The position numbers were made by a program, and so were the translations under genes. Shown one piece after another: positions 8,074 to 16,900 of a stretch of 53,084 bases of DNA. This DNA comes from an uncultured Clostridia bacterium (lineage in GTDB: Bacteria; Bacillota; Clostridia; Christensenellales; Borkfalkiaceae): contig CANQJJ010000008.1 of the NCBI GenBank assembly GCA_947624215.1, positions 1 through 53,084 of the forward strand, written 5' to 3'. The notes beneath the pieces are model-generated. The model did not search any database. It was not told the DNA's origin and worked only from the letters and a program-made list of their open reading frames with translations. How positions within the stretch are numbered: the first letter of the stretch is position 1; every line of letters starts with the position of its first letter.

Positions 8074-8883
8074 TTACGATAGCCTGTCCAAAGCATCCCA
8101 GGCCTCGGCGTCACCGCCGTCCGCGGCACGGCGGTACCATTCGAGCGCCTGCTCCGGGTCCTTGGGCGTTCCGACGCCCTCCTCCAAACACCTGCCGAGC
8201 GCACACTGTGCCCACGGGTTGCCCAACTCGGCGGCGAGGCGGTAGACCGGGAAGGCCTCCTCCGCGTTCTTTTCGATCCCCGTCCCCTCCTCGAGGCATC
8301 TGGCGAGGAAGTAGAGCGCGAGCGCGTCGCCCTGTGCGGCCGCACGCTTCAGCCAAAAGACCGCCTTTGGAAAATCTTGCTTCACGGGGACCTGCCCGGC
8401 GTCCTCCTGCTTGCCGCTATAATACTCCATCGCGACGTCGTACTCAGCAAAAAGACAGCCCTTTTCGGCTGCCTCCAAGAGCAACGCATGCCCCTTCTCG
8501 GGATAAACGGCGGTACCCATGCCTCGGGTATAGCATTCGGAAAGCGCATAGATCGCGTCGGGATAGCCCTGCGCGGCGGCCTTTTCAAACCACAAAAACG
8601 CCTTCTCGTGTTCCTCCTTGACGCGGTCGCCGAAGCAGTCCGTCTCCCAAATGCCGCAGGGGGCGCGCATGGCCCGGCTGCCCGTCATGATCGACTCCTG
8701 CAAGGCGGCCACGATCTCATCGGCCTCGGCGCGGAAATACGACCCGACGAGATACTGCGCACGCGCCTCCCCCGCCTCGGCACGCGCCAACAGCCGCCCG
8801 AATTCTTCCTCCGTCTCGGGAAGGGACTCCTCCGCCTTCACGTTGACGACAAAGGGCTCGCCGCGTATGATCATTGGAACCAT
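8074..8883 (-). CDS. Sel1-repeat (tetratricopeptide-like) protein
   Basis: The 269-residue protein is built largely from Sel1-like repeats of about 36 residues. Units such as KAFLWFEKAAAQGYPDAIYA, KAVFWLKRAAAQGDALALYF, EAFPVYRLAAELGNPWAQCA and QALEWYRRAADGGDAEAW are visible from about residue 80 to the end. Such solenoids serve as protein-protein interaction scaffolds; the partner cannot be told. No signal peptide or membrane segment is seen, so it is probably cytoplasmic. The frame is open to 8958, but GGAGGG lies nine bases before the ATG at 8883. The recurrent word GGACATGGTA lies just upstream of the ribosome binding site, at 8902-8911. Confidence 0.85.
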   Translation of the reverse strand: MVPMIIRGEPFVVNVKAEESLPETEEEFGRLLARAEAGEARAQYLVGSYFRAEADEIVAALQESIMTGSRAMRAPCGIWETDCFGDRVKEEHEKAFLWFEKAAAQGYPDAIYALSECYTRGMGTAVYPEKGHALLLEAAEKGCLFAEYDVAMEYYSGKQEDAGQVPVKQDFPKAVFWLKRAAAQGDALALYFLARCLEEGTGIEKNAEEAFPVYRLAAELGNPWAQCALGRCLEEGVGTPKDPEQALEWYRRAADGGDAEAWDALDRLS

Positions 8884-9356
8884 TTTTGAACGCCCTCCTT
8901 CGGACATGGTATGGGGAAAACGCTTTCGGGGACAGCAAAGGGCCGGACTGCGTGCCAAGCATTCCCAATCACGTCATGCTGAGCGTTAGTCGAAGCATCA
9001 CCTTATTATTAAGACTGCGGTGACCCTTCAACTACGTTACTTCGCCTACGGCTCGTATCGCGGAATCACAAATAGAAGTCTCGCGCGGTCAGGGTGACGT
9101 AATTAGAACGCATGGTCTGTTCATCAAACAGTCGGACTTCGTTCTTCGGGATCCTTCGGGGACAGCCGTGTCGGACTTCGTTCCATCATTACGGCTCAGG
9201 ATGACGCGCTTACCACCACCGCGCCCAAGCCCAACCCGAGCGTCATTCCGAACGGAGTGAGGGATCTCTGACATGCGCTTACATTATAATAAGCGGAAAC
9301 TCCGAGATTCCTCGGCTACGCCTCGGGATGACGTGCTTGTATGCTTCCGCGAAATC
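8884..9356. repeat. Two MITE-like inverted-repeat elements in a gene-free gap
   Basis: The gap has no gene. Element D (8971-9100) starts ACGTCATGCTGAGCG, has a central AGCATCACC...GGTGACCCTTC palindrome and ends CAGGGTGACGT. Element C (9241-9334) is about 94 bp with ends GTCATTCCG / CGGGATGAC and inner arms GGGATCTC / GAGATTCC; it is almost identical, in inverse orientation, to the copy at 24432-24525. Between them (about 9130-9220) lies a CGGACTTCGTTC...GGATCC-TTCGGGGACAG module shared with 18020-18110 and 45455-45550. Confidence 0.8.
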
Positions 9357-10343
9357 TCACTTCACGCAGAGTTTCTTCATCATGGCGTCGGAGCCAACGA
9401 CGCGGCCGCCGCCGAGCACCACCGCCGTGTGCACATCCTCCGCAAGGTGCGCTTCCATCTGCAACTTGGAGGCGATGTACTCCCCGAACCCCGCGACCGC
9501 CGCAACGCCGCCCGCAAGGTATACCCCGTTCTTGCACATCGCCGCAGAGACCTCCGCAGGCAGTTTGCGCAAAACGAGCTCGGCGTACTCCACGATCTTA
9601 TCCACATACACGCTGATGGGATAGAACACGTCGCCCGAGGACACCGTGACCGTGCGCGGCTTGCCCGTCACGACGTCCCGCCCGTTGACGATCATGGACT
9701 GGTTGTCGTATTCGAGCAGGCTCCCCACCGTGTTCTTGAGCTTTTCGCTCGTCTGCGGCCCGATCTTGAGGTGATACAGCCCCGCGATGTGGTCGATGAT
9801 GTGCGTGTCCATGTTGTTGCCGCCGATGTTCATGGTCATGCCCGCGATGATGCCGTCGAGCGAGAACACGGCCATCGACGTCTTGCCCGCGCCGATGTCG
9901 ACCGCGAACACGGGGTTGGACTCCGAGAGCGGCACGTCCTGCCCGAGCGCGACGAGGAAGGGCGTCTCCGCAAACTCCACGCCCGAGATGCCCGCCGCCT
10001 TTGCGACCTTATAATACTTCTCCCGCTCCGCAATGGAGATGCCGCAGGGAACGCAGAAGAGCGCCCTGATGCGGAAGGCGCGGCGCACGACCTTCCCCAA
10101 AAAATATTCGAGCAGCGCGCCCGCATACTTCACGTTGGCGATCTCGCCCTCATAGACGGGGAAGACCGTCTCGGTCTCCTCGGCCGTCTTGCCGTAGAGC
10201 CGCTTGGCGTCGTCTCCGTAGGCGCGGATCTCGCCGTTCGCGCGGTTGACGGCGAGGCAGGTGGCCTCCGAGAGCACGATCCCGCTCCCCACGCCGTAGA
10301 TTTTCGTTGTCGAAGTGCCAAGTTCGATCGCAAGCCTTAACAT
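9357..10343 (-). CDS. Divergent MreB-like actin-family protein
   Basis: The 328-residue protein has the actin/Hsp70 ATPase fold of MreB/Mbl. Phosphate-1 motif variant IELGTSTTKIYG lies at the N-terminus, phosphate-2 variant FAVDIGAGKTSMAVFS in the middle, and the adenosine loop variant VYLAGGVAAVAGFGEYI near the C-terminus. GNNMDTHIIDHIAGLYHLKIG matches the MreB region that follows phosphate-2. In rods MreB filaments guide lateral wall synthesis. The sequence is clearly off-consensus, and mreC/mreD do not follow. Its ATG overlaps the maf stop codon by one base (TGATG) and GGAGG lies in the maf end, so translation is coupled. The upstream frame to 10445 is maf in another frame. Confidence 0.85.
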   Translation of the reverse strand: MLRLAIELGTSTTKIYGVGSGIVLSEATCLAVNRANGEIRAYGDDAKRLYGKTAEETETVFPVYEGEIANVKYAGALLEYFLGKVVRRAFRIRALFCVPCGISIAEREKYYKVAKAAGISGVEFAETPFLVALGQDVPLSESNPVFAVDIGAGKTSMAVFSLDGIIAGMTMNIGGNNMDTHIIDHIAGLYHLKIGPQTSEKLKNTVGSLLEYDNQSMIVNGRDVVTGKPRTVTVSSGDVFYPISVYVDKIVEYAELVLRKLPAEVSAAMCKNGVYLAGGVAAVAGFGEYIASKLQMEAHLAEDVHTAVVLGGGRVVGSDAMMKKLCVK

Positions 10344-10903
10344 CACTTTCCTCCATATGCCGCCGCGAGCATGGTACCCACCTTTTCGGTCGGCAGCCCC
10401 ACGACATTCGTATAACTTCCGTTGATTTTTTCGACGAGCGGCCACCCGTCCTGAATACCGTAAGCCCCCGCTTTGCCGCGCGGGAGCCCGCTCTCCACAT
10501 AGCCCGCAACCGTCTCCGCGGAGAGCACGCGGAAGGTGACCTCGGTGCCGACGACTGCCAATTCGCGGATCCCCTCGCCGAGGAGGGCCACGCCCGTATA
10601 GACGGTGTGCGTTCTGCCGCTCAGCCGCCCGAGCATGCGTTTTGCGTCCTCATCGTCCGAGGGTTTGCCGAAGATCTCGCCATCTAAGGCGACGACGGTG
10701 TCCGCCCCGAGCACGAGGGCCGCGGGATGGCGCGAAAAGACGTCGGCGGCCTTTCCGTATGCAAAAAAAAGCGCCGTATCGCGCGCGGAGAGCCCTCGGG
10801 AGATCTCCTCGAATTTTGAGGGCTCGACGGTAAAGACATACCCCATGTCCGAAAGCAGGGCTCTGCGGCGGGGTGAATTTGAAGCTAAGATGAGTTCCGG
10901 CAT
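10343..10903 (-). CDS. maf: Maf family nucleotide pyrophosphatase
   Basis: A full-length Maf/YhdE protein (186 residues). SNSPRRRALL at 8-17 is the family N-terminal motif, LGADTVVALDG carries the catalytic Asp, and GKPSDDEDAKRML and YGIQDGWPLVEKINGSYTNVVGLP are conserved family blocks. Family members hydrolyse dTTP, UTP or modified nucleotides to monophosphates as house-cleaning enzymes, and are linked to septum control in Bacillus. In Firmicutes maf often precedes mreB, as here. The Ser-Asp-Met-Gly stretch at about 18-21 contains a near-copy of the recurrent word (GGACATGGGGTA). Confidence 0.95.
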   Translation of the reverse strand: MPELILASNSPRRRALLSDMGYVFTVEPSKFEEISRGLSARDTALFFAYGKAADVFSRHPAALVLGADTVVALDGEIFGKPSDDEDAKRMLGRLSGRTHTVYTGVALLGEGIRELAVVGTEVTFRVLSAETVAGYVESGLPRGKAGAYGIQDGWPLVEKINGSYTNVVGLPTEKVGTMLAAAYGGK

Positions 10904-11103
10904 GTTCTTCGTTCACACGAGCTTGGTCGTAGTAAGATCCTTCGCGGATGAGGAGCGAAACCCTTTCGGCGCACAAGGGCAGTGCGCCACTTTCCCTTTC
11001 AGGGACAGCAAGGGGTCGCTCTGCCTTGGCGTGGTCGTCACCTCATCCGCCCTACGGGCACCTTCCCCAAGGGGGGAAGGCAAGGGGTCGCTCTGAGTTG
11101 GCC
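10904..11103. repeat. Mosaic repeat block between maf and ppx
   Basis: About 200 bp without a gene. It contains the GGTCGTAGTAAGATCCTTCG module (10924-10950), the GCACAAGGGCAGTGCGCCAC...CAGGGACAGCAAGG module (10957-11015), and the palindromic CATCCGCCCTACGGGCACC / CCTTCCCC module (11042-11085). Confidence 0.75.
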
Positions 11104-12618
11104 TTAAAGTATCTCCAAATTCTTCTTGAAGGCGCGCTTGAATTCGCCGCCCGCCTTCATCGCCTGCCTGATCTCGAGCGTCGCGTCGCCCGCGAGCTCC
11201 GTCTTCATGATGACGGAGTCCCCCAGCACGTCGCAGTTGATCCCCTTCACCATGCCGAGCCCGCTCCTGTCCAAGCTCTCCGCGATGCGCAACAACACGC
11301 CGAGCTTGCGCGCAACGTCCATGTCTTCATCGCTGACGATGTCTTTATAGCGGTTCCAATCGGAGGGGAGCAGGTCTTCCTTGCGGTGGCAGCCCGCCAC
11401 GAACGCGGCCAGCACGATCTCGCGGTGCGTGGCCCCGTAGATCCCGCTCGAGAGGATCATGTAGCGGCTGTGCTTCTGGTGGTTATAGTAACGGATCCGC
11501 AGGCCGCAGTCGTGCAAACTTGCCGCGATCTTGAGCACTTTCAGATAGATGCGCGGGAACTTGTGCAGCACGCGCAGCTGCTTGAAGAGCTGGATGGAGA
11601 GATGCACGACGTTCTCCACATGCTTCTCGTCGCACCCGTAGAACTTGACGAGCGTGGAGAGCGAATAGGAGAGCACGTCGGAGATGGGCCGCTCCACCGT
11701 CATGGGCAGGGCGGTATTGAACATGATGCCCTCGCGGAGGCCGCAGCCCGAGAGCGTGAAACTTTCGATGTGCAGATAGTCGGTGAAGGACTTGATGATG
11801 GCGAGCGCGGCGGGCATGATGTCGGCACGCTCGGGGGAGAGCCCGCGGATACGCTTGCGCTTCTCCACGTCCAAAACGCGCACCATCTCATAGATGGAGG
11901 TGAAGTCCTCCGTCGTGAACTGGTAGTTGTGCACGGTATTGAGAGGATACTTGCGCACGATGCGGTTGATCTTATAGAGGTTGCGGAAAGACCCGCCCAC
12001 GCCGATCATCTCGGTGTCGGGTTCCACTTCGGAAAGCCACGGGATCTTCTTGAACTGCTCGGTGAAGAACTCCTCGATCTTGGCCGTCTGTTCCTCGGGG
12101 GGAAGGCCGTCGTCCGAGAAGAGGTCGGTGAGCGTCACCGCGCCGAAGCCGAGCGTGGCAAAGTTGATGAGACTGCGGCGGTTGTAGTAGATGATCTTGG
12201 TGCTCCCGCCGCCGATCTCGAGGATGATCCCCTTGGGGATATCCATCGAATTGATGACGCCGCGGTAGACGAGGGTAGCCTCCTCCTCTTCGGAGAGCAC
12301 GTCTACGCGGATGCCGCAGGTGGCCTGTATCTCGTCGAGGAAGGAGCGCTGGTTCTTGGCACGCCTGACCGCCGCCGTGGCCACGGCGATGATGCGGTCT
12401 GCCCCCCTCGCGTCGCACAGACGGCGGAACATTTTGAGCGTGCGGATGGTCTCAGCCACGCGCTGGGGCTTTAAGAAGCCGTCGCGGTCCATGTCCTGCC
12501 CGAGGCGCACGCTCTCTTTGAGCTCGTCCTCCACCATGAAGTGTCCCTCGCCCGAGAGCTGTACGATCACGAGGCGTGCGGAGTTCGAGCCGAGGTCGAT
12601 GATACCGATTTTTTCCAT
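11104..12618 (-). CDS. ppx: Ppx/GppA family exopolyphosphatase with HD-like C-terminal domain
   Basis: At 504 residues it has the two-part layout of Ppx/GppA: an ASKHA ATPase-fold half (about 1-300) with IIDLGSNSARLVIVQ, a catalytic-loop region EEEEATLVYRGV and the glycine-rich phosphate loop LEIGGGSTKIIYY, then an HD-domain-like half (about 310-504) with LKIAASLHDCGLRIRYYNHQKHS. The family removes terminal phosphate from polyphosphate or hydrolyses pppGpp to ppGpp; which applies here cannot be read from sequence. AGGAAA precedes the ATG. No polyphosphate kinase is adjacent. Confidence 0.92.
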   Translation of the reverse strand: MEKIGIIDLGSNSARLVIVQLSGEGHFMVEDELKESVRLGQDMDRDGFLKPQRVAETIRTLKMFRRLCDARGADRIIAVATAAVRRAKNQRSFLDEIQATCGIRVDVLSEEEEATLVYRGVINSMDIPKGIILEIGGGSTKIIYYNRRSLINFATLGFGAVTLTDLFSDDGLPPEEQTAKIEEFFTEQFKKIPWLSEVEPDTEMIGVGGSFRNLYKINRIVRKYPLNTVHNYQFTTEDFTSIYEMVRVLDVEKRKRIRGLSPERADIMPAALAIIKSFTDYLHIESFTLSGCGLREGIMFNTALPMTVERPISDVLSYSLSTLVKFYGCDEKHVENVVHLSIQLFKQLRVLHKFPRIYLKVLKIAASLHDCGLRIRYYNHQKHSRYMILSSGIYGATHREIVLAAFVAGCHRKEDLLPSDWNRYKDIVSDEDMDVARKLGVLLRIAESLDRSGLGMVKGINCDVLGDSVIMKTELAGDATLEIRQAMKAGGEFKRAFKKNLEIL

Positions 12619-12910
12619 GTGATTTCCTTATTCACGAATTTCTATCCGTTCAGAAGCTCCCTGCGGGGCACACTGAGGGCATAGAAATTCCGTGAGTCGT
12701 TTATTTTTACTGCCTTAACTTACTTTGTTCCGATTCGCCGTTTCAACGGACAAGAAGTCGCATGCGACAAATTGGGGGCGTTTCGCCGGAGTGGATCCGC
12801 CAAAACGCAGGAGATAGAGTGCTTTCACGAATTTCCGTCCGCATGCTTCCCTTACAAAAACCGTGCGGCGTTCCGAAAGTTCCGAAAACTTCCCCTATTC
12901 TAATGCTTCC
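12619..12910. other. Gap with inverted repeats upstream of ppx
   Basis: There is no gene here. CACGAATTTCTAT (12633-12645) and ATAGAAATTCCGTG (12681-12694) form an inverted repeat with one bulged base, 35 bp apart, and a related CACGAATTTCCGTCC lies at 12836-12850. GTCGCATGCGAC at 12757-12768 is a perfect 12-bp palindrome. These are candidate leader structure or operator sites for ppx. I could not place its promoter with confidence. Confidence 0.6.
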
Positions 12911-13342
12911 CTATTTTAGCATAGGTTTTCGGGTTTGTCCATACCCTTTTGAAAAATATTTTTCCCTTTCGGGAAAGTTTTTTCGGGAAAGGCTCTCCCG
13001 CAGGATACTTCCCGAGAGGATACACAAAAATACGCCGAATCCCTTGGAGAGCGCCCGTGCGGGGAGGGCTGCGGCGAGCAGGGAAAAGAGGACGGAAAAG
13101 ACCAGCGCGGGGAGGGTGAGCGAGGCGAGCCCCTCCTTTGCGAGCAGGCCCTTTTTTGCGTGTACGGCAAGCGCGGCCGCGGACATGGGCAAAAAAGAGA
13201 GGAGATTGATGCCCTGCGCGGCGGTCTGTTCCACGCCGCAGACGAGGGTGAGAAGGGGGATGAGCGCCGTGCCGCCGCCCAGCCCCATGCCCCCCAAGAG
13301 GCCCCCCGCAAGGCCGCACAAGAGCAGAAGCAAAAAGCTCAT
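12911..13342 (-). CDS. Half-size TauE/SafE family transporter (second half)
   Basis: A 143-residue membrane protein with one TauE/SafE-like repeat: four hydrophobic segments, the N-terminal GGLLGGMGLGGGTALIPLL glycine signature and the following INLLSFLPMSAAAL. Full TauE/SafE anion exporters have two such repeats in one chain of about 250 residues; here the upstream gene supplies the other half, and the two genes overlap by four bases (ATGA). They probably assemble as a heterodimer that exports a small sulfonate or sulfur oxyanion, as the family does. The last 26 residues form an unusual basic tail (ESLSRKNFPEREKYFS onwards). Confidence 0.85.
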   Translation of the reverse strand: MSFLLLLLCGLAGGLLGGMGLGGGTALIPLLTLVCGVEQTAAQGINLLSFLPMSAAALAVHAKKGLLAKEGLASLTLPALVFSVLFSLLAAALPARALSKGFGVFLCILSGSILRESLSRKNFPEREKYFSKGYGQTRKPMLK

Positions 13343-13704
13343 CCGAAGAGCATCCCCAGCCCCGCGGCGAGCATGAGAAGGGCAAAGACGAAGGTGACGG
13401 CCCGCCCGGGGATATGCGAGAGCAGATCCGCCCCCGCGATCCCCCCGAGCACGACCCCTATGGCGGCGGGAAGAAAGAGCCCGAGCGGGACGAGCCCCTT
13501 CCAAAGGTAGACGACGCTGCTCGCCGCCGAAGCGGGCAGGATGACGGCGATGGCCGTGGCATGGGCGCTCTTTTCCGTGCGGCCGCCCGCCCGCAGCAGG
13601 GGGACTGCCACCATGCCGCCCCCGCCTCCGAACAGGCCGTTGAGCATGCCGACCGCCGCCCCGCCCAAAATTTCTCTTCTTCGAAGTCGCATATGTAGCC
13701 GCAT
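13339..13704 (-). CDS. Half-size TauE/SafE family transporter (first half)
   Basis: A 121-residue membrane protein with the single-repeat TauE/SafE pattern AAVGMLNGLFGGGGGMVAVPLL, then HATAIAVILPASAASS and two more hydrophobic segments. Its stop overlaps the start of the second half-size gene. I chose the ATG at 13704; another in-frame ATG lies at 13692. Neither has a strong ribosome binding site, though a GGGGCGGCGGG stretch precedes the first. A further upstream ATG at 13899 would add a non-conserved basic segment and lies beyond the divergent promoter region, so I leave it out. Confidence 0.82.
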   Translation of the reverse strand: MRLHMRLRRREILGGAAVGMLNGLFGGGGGMVAVPLLRAGGRTEKSAHATAIAVILPASAASSVVYLWKGLVPLGLFLPAAIGVVLGGIAGADLLSHIPGRAVTFVFALLMLAAGLGMLFG

Positions 13705-13813
13705 CCCGCCGCCCCGCGGAATGAGAAGGCGGGCGTTTTGCGAAATTTCCGTAAAAAGTATGTGCCGAACGGAAAAAAAATTTGCCTTTTTTAAGGATAC
13801 GCCGCGAAAGTGC

Positions 13814-13842
13814 TTGCAACTCTTCGGGATTTGTATTAAAAT
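13814..13842 (+). promoter_or_regulatory. Promoter of the giant lipoprotein gene
   Basis: TTGCAA (13814-13819), a 17-bp spacer and TAAAAT (13837-13842). The leader to 13914 contains a GC-rich hairpin, GCCGCA (13872-13877) with TGCGGC (13888-13893). Confidence 0.6.
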
Positions 13843-13913
13843 AGTACATATTGCTAAGAAAAAATATCGGCGCCGCACCCCAAAAGATGCGGCCGCCAAA
13901 ATAAGGTGTGTCT

Positions 13914-16900
13914 ATGGCAAAATTCATTGTTACGGGAAAGGGAAGAAAGCGCTTCATCACGGCGCTGAGCATTCTGCTTTCCGCCTCGCTCTCCCTCGGC
14001 ATCGTCTCCGCCTGCAATCCCACGGAGGAAAACCCCGATGACGAGGACGATACGACCGTCTCCGCGACCGATACCCAGCTCCTGAAGAACGGCAATTTCG
14101 AATTCTATTCGGAAATGGACGAGAAGGAACGCGACGACCGCCGCGCCTTTATCAGCTCGCCCAACGATTGGTCGTTCTCCTCGGGCTCTCCCTCTTCGGA
14201 TACCGCCTCGGGCATCATCGACACCGCCCATTGGCAGTATATGACGGCCTCCACCCATAAGCTCATCCCCGCCGAACCCGAAAAGGACGCCGACGGCAAC
14301 GAACTCGAGCACACGCTCACCGACGCCGTCATCGCCGACGCCACCTCCCATTGGGAAGAGGCCAGCGTCTACGACCGCCTCGAGTTCTACGACTACTACG
14401 ACATCGACTCCGCCTCCGAGTTCGAGCTGTACGGCGACTACCGCTACTCCAACGACTTCGAGGACCTCGAATATCTCCACGAAGTCGCAAATTCGGCGGA
14501 CAAGCCCCTGCTCTACGCCAAGGAGGGCCGTGAGGAGGATTCTTCCATCCTCATGATCCACAACCACCGCACCTCGGACGGCGTCCGCGGCACGGCGCAA
14601 TACTACACCTCGAGCACGACGGTCACCCTCAACGCGGGCACGGCGGCCAAGGTCTCCGTGTGGGTCCGCACCTCCGAGCTCTACCACTATGCGGCCACCG
14701 CGGAGGGCGAAAACGACATCCCCGTCGAAAAGCGCGCGGGCGCCTACATCGGCATCACCAATACCGTCGGCGGCACCACGCTCGACCAGATGCAGATCAA
14801 GAACATCAACACCAAGGACGCATGGCAGCAGTATACCGTGTATATCCGCGCCAACTCCTTCGCCACCACGACCTTCCGCGTCGTGCTCGGCCTCGGGCAG
14901 GGCTCCTCGGACAACCGCTATGAAGCCGTCGACGGCTATGCCTTCTTCGACGACGTCACCTGCGATGTCATCTCCGAAACGGAGTATAACAACGAAACCA
15001 AGGACTTCACGCCCGACAATTCCTGCGACCTCAACAGCAAGGGCGACGAGAAGAAATTCTACGCCATCGACAGTGAAACGGGAGCCCAGACCGCGAACAT
15101 GGTCTATGCGCTCGACCTCAACAAGACGGATGAGATCTCCGACCTCGACCTTTCCGCCGAAAACGATCTCGTAAACTTCGGCCTCACGCAGGAGGTCTCG
15201 GGCAGCAAGACGTACACCTCCGCGTCCATCGACCCCGCCCTCTCGGATACCTCCAAGGCAGACGGGTACACCGAACGCAACAACATCGCCGGGCTGATGT
15301 CCCTCGAAGACATCAAGACGACGACCAACGGCTACCTCAAAACTATCTACAAGAACGACTTCGCGGAGAAATTCCCCTTCGACAGCGAAGAGAACATCGT
15401 GATGCTGCTCTCCACCAACGGCGCGGCCTACACCGCCACCGTGAGCCACCCCGAGTTCTCCCTGCAGCCCAAGGACCGCATCCTCATCTCCTTCTTCGTG
15501 AAGACGAGCAACATCCCCTCGGGCAAGACGGGCGCGAGCGCCATCCTCGTGGACGGCGAGAATGAGAACACCATCTCCGCGTTCAACTCCACCACCGTCG
15601 CCGCCGTCGACATCGACGCCAACTCCGACGACCCCGCGATGAAGGATATCTACAAGGGCTGGGTGCGCTGCTTCTTCTTCGTGGAGAACAACACCGAGGA
15701 AGAAAAGACCTTCACCCTCAAACTCACCTATGGCCCCACCGCCATCGCAAGCACCTCCAAGACAGACTACACCGACGGCTACGCGGCCTTCGCAAACTTC
15801 AAGATCTGCCCGCTCACCAAGGCGCAATACGGCTATGCCGCCACGGGCACTTATGCCCAGAAGGTCTCCCTCACCGCGACGGTGAAAGACGACTCCAAGT
15901 TCGATGACGCCTCCGCGAACGGCCCCACCCTCGAGCAGGGTCTCTCCATCCCCGTGAGCTACACGGGCGTGCTCGCGGGCAGCAATGTCCTCGTCGAGAG
16001 CCAAAAAGACAACGATGGCAACATCACCAACAAGAATCCAGACCGTGAAACGCTTGCCGTAAAGCATGGCATCTACGCGGGCCTGCTCTCCGCGGAACAG
16101 GCGGACAAATACCTCGAACTCGATGTCTCCGAGCAGGATGTCTCCAATCAAGACTATCTTCCCAACCTTTGGATGAACACCCTCAACAACATCGCAGGCG
16201 ACGCAACGGCCCCCGACGAGTGGTGGAAGAACATCTTCGGCAACAAATTCGGGACGGAGATGAGCAATGTCGACGCGGCCTACCAGCCCCTCGTCATCCT
16301 CAACACCGCGCAGGCGGCCGCGCCTTCCTACGGATTCTTTGCTTCGAGCGCCAACGTGGCCGCCAATGCCGCGAGCCGCATCTCCGTGCGCGTGAAACTC
16401 TCCGAGGGCGCCACCGCGACCGTGTACCTCACCGACGTCTCGTCCGAGAACAAGGCAGACCGCCTCGGCCCCACCCTCCCCGCCGTCACCTATTGGTATG
16501 ACGACGACGGCAACATCGTCAGCGGCGACCCCGCCGCCGAGGACTTCGACGAGACAGAAGATATTCTGTACACGCGCGAGCCCAACGGTCTCTACAAGAA
16601 GGCGGGCGACACGTCGGGTGTGTACTACGCCAACCTCTCCTCCTTCGAGACGGACGACAAAGGCAACCTCGTGACGACGGACGGCACCATCGCCTACTAC
16701 GGGCACGAGGGCAAGTTCTACGCCTACTACGACAAAGATACCGACCAATACACGCAGGAAGTCGTAAACCTTCCCGCTACCGACGGCGTGCGCTATAACT
16801 ACGCCGGGCTCGACAAGAGCAAGTATGAGGCCAAGCTCACGGTCACGGGTACCGCGGACAACGCGGGCAAGTGGGTAACGCTCACCTTCTATGTGAACGG

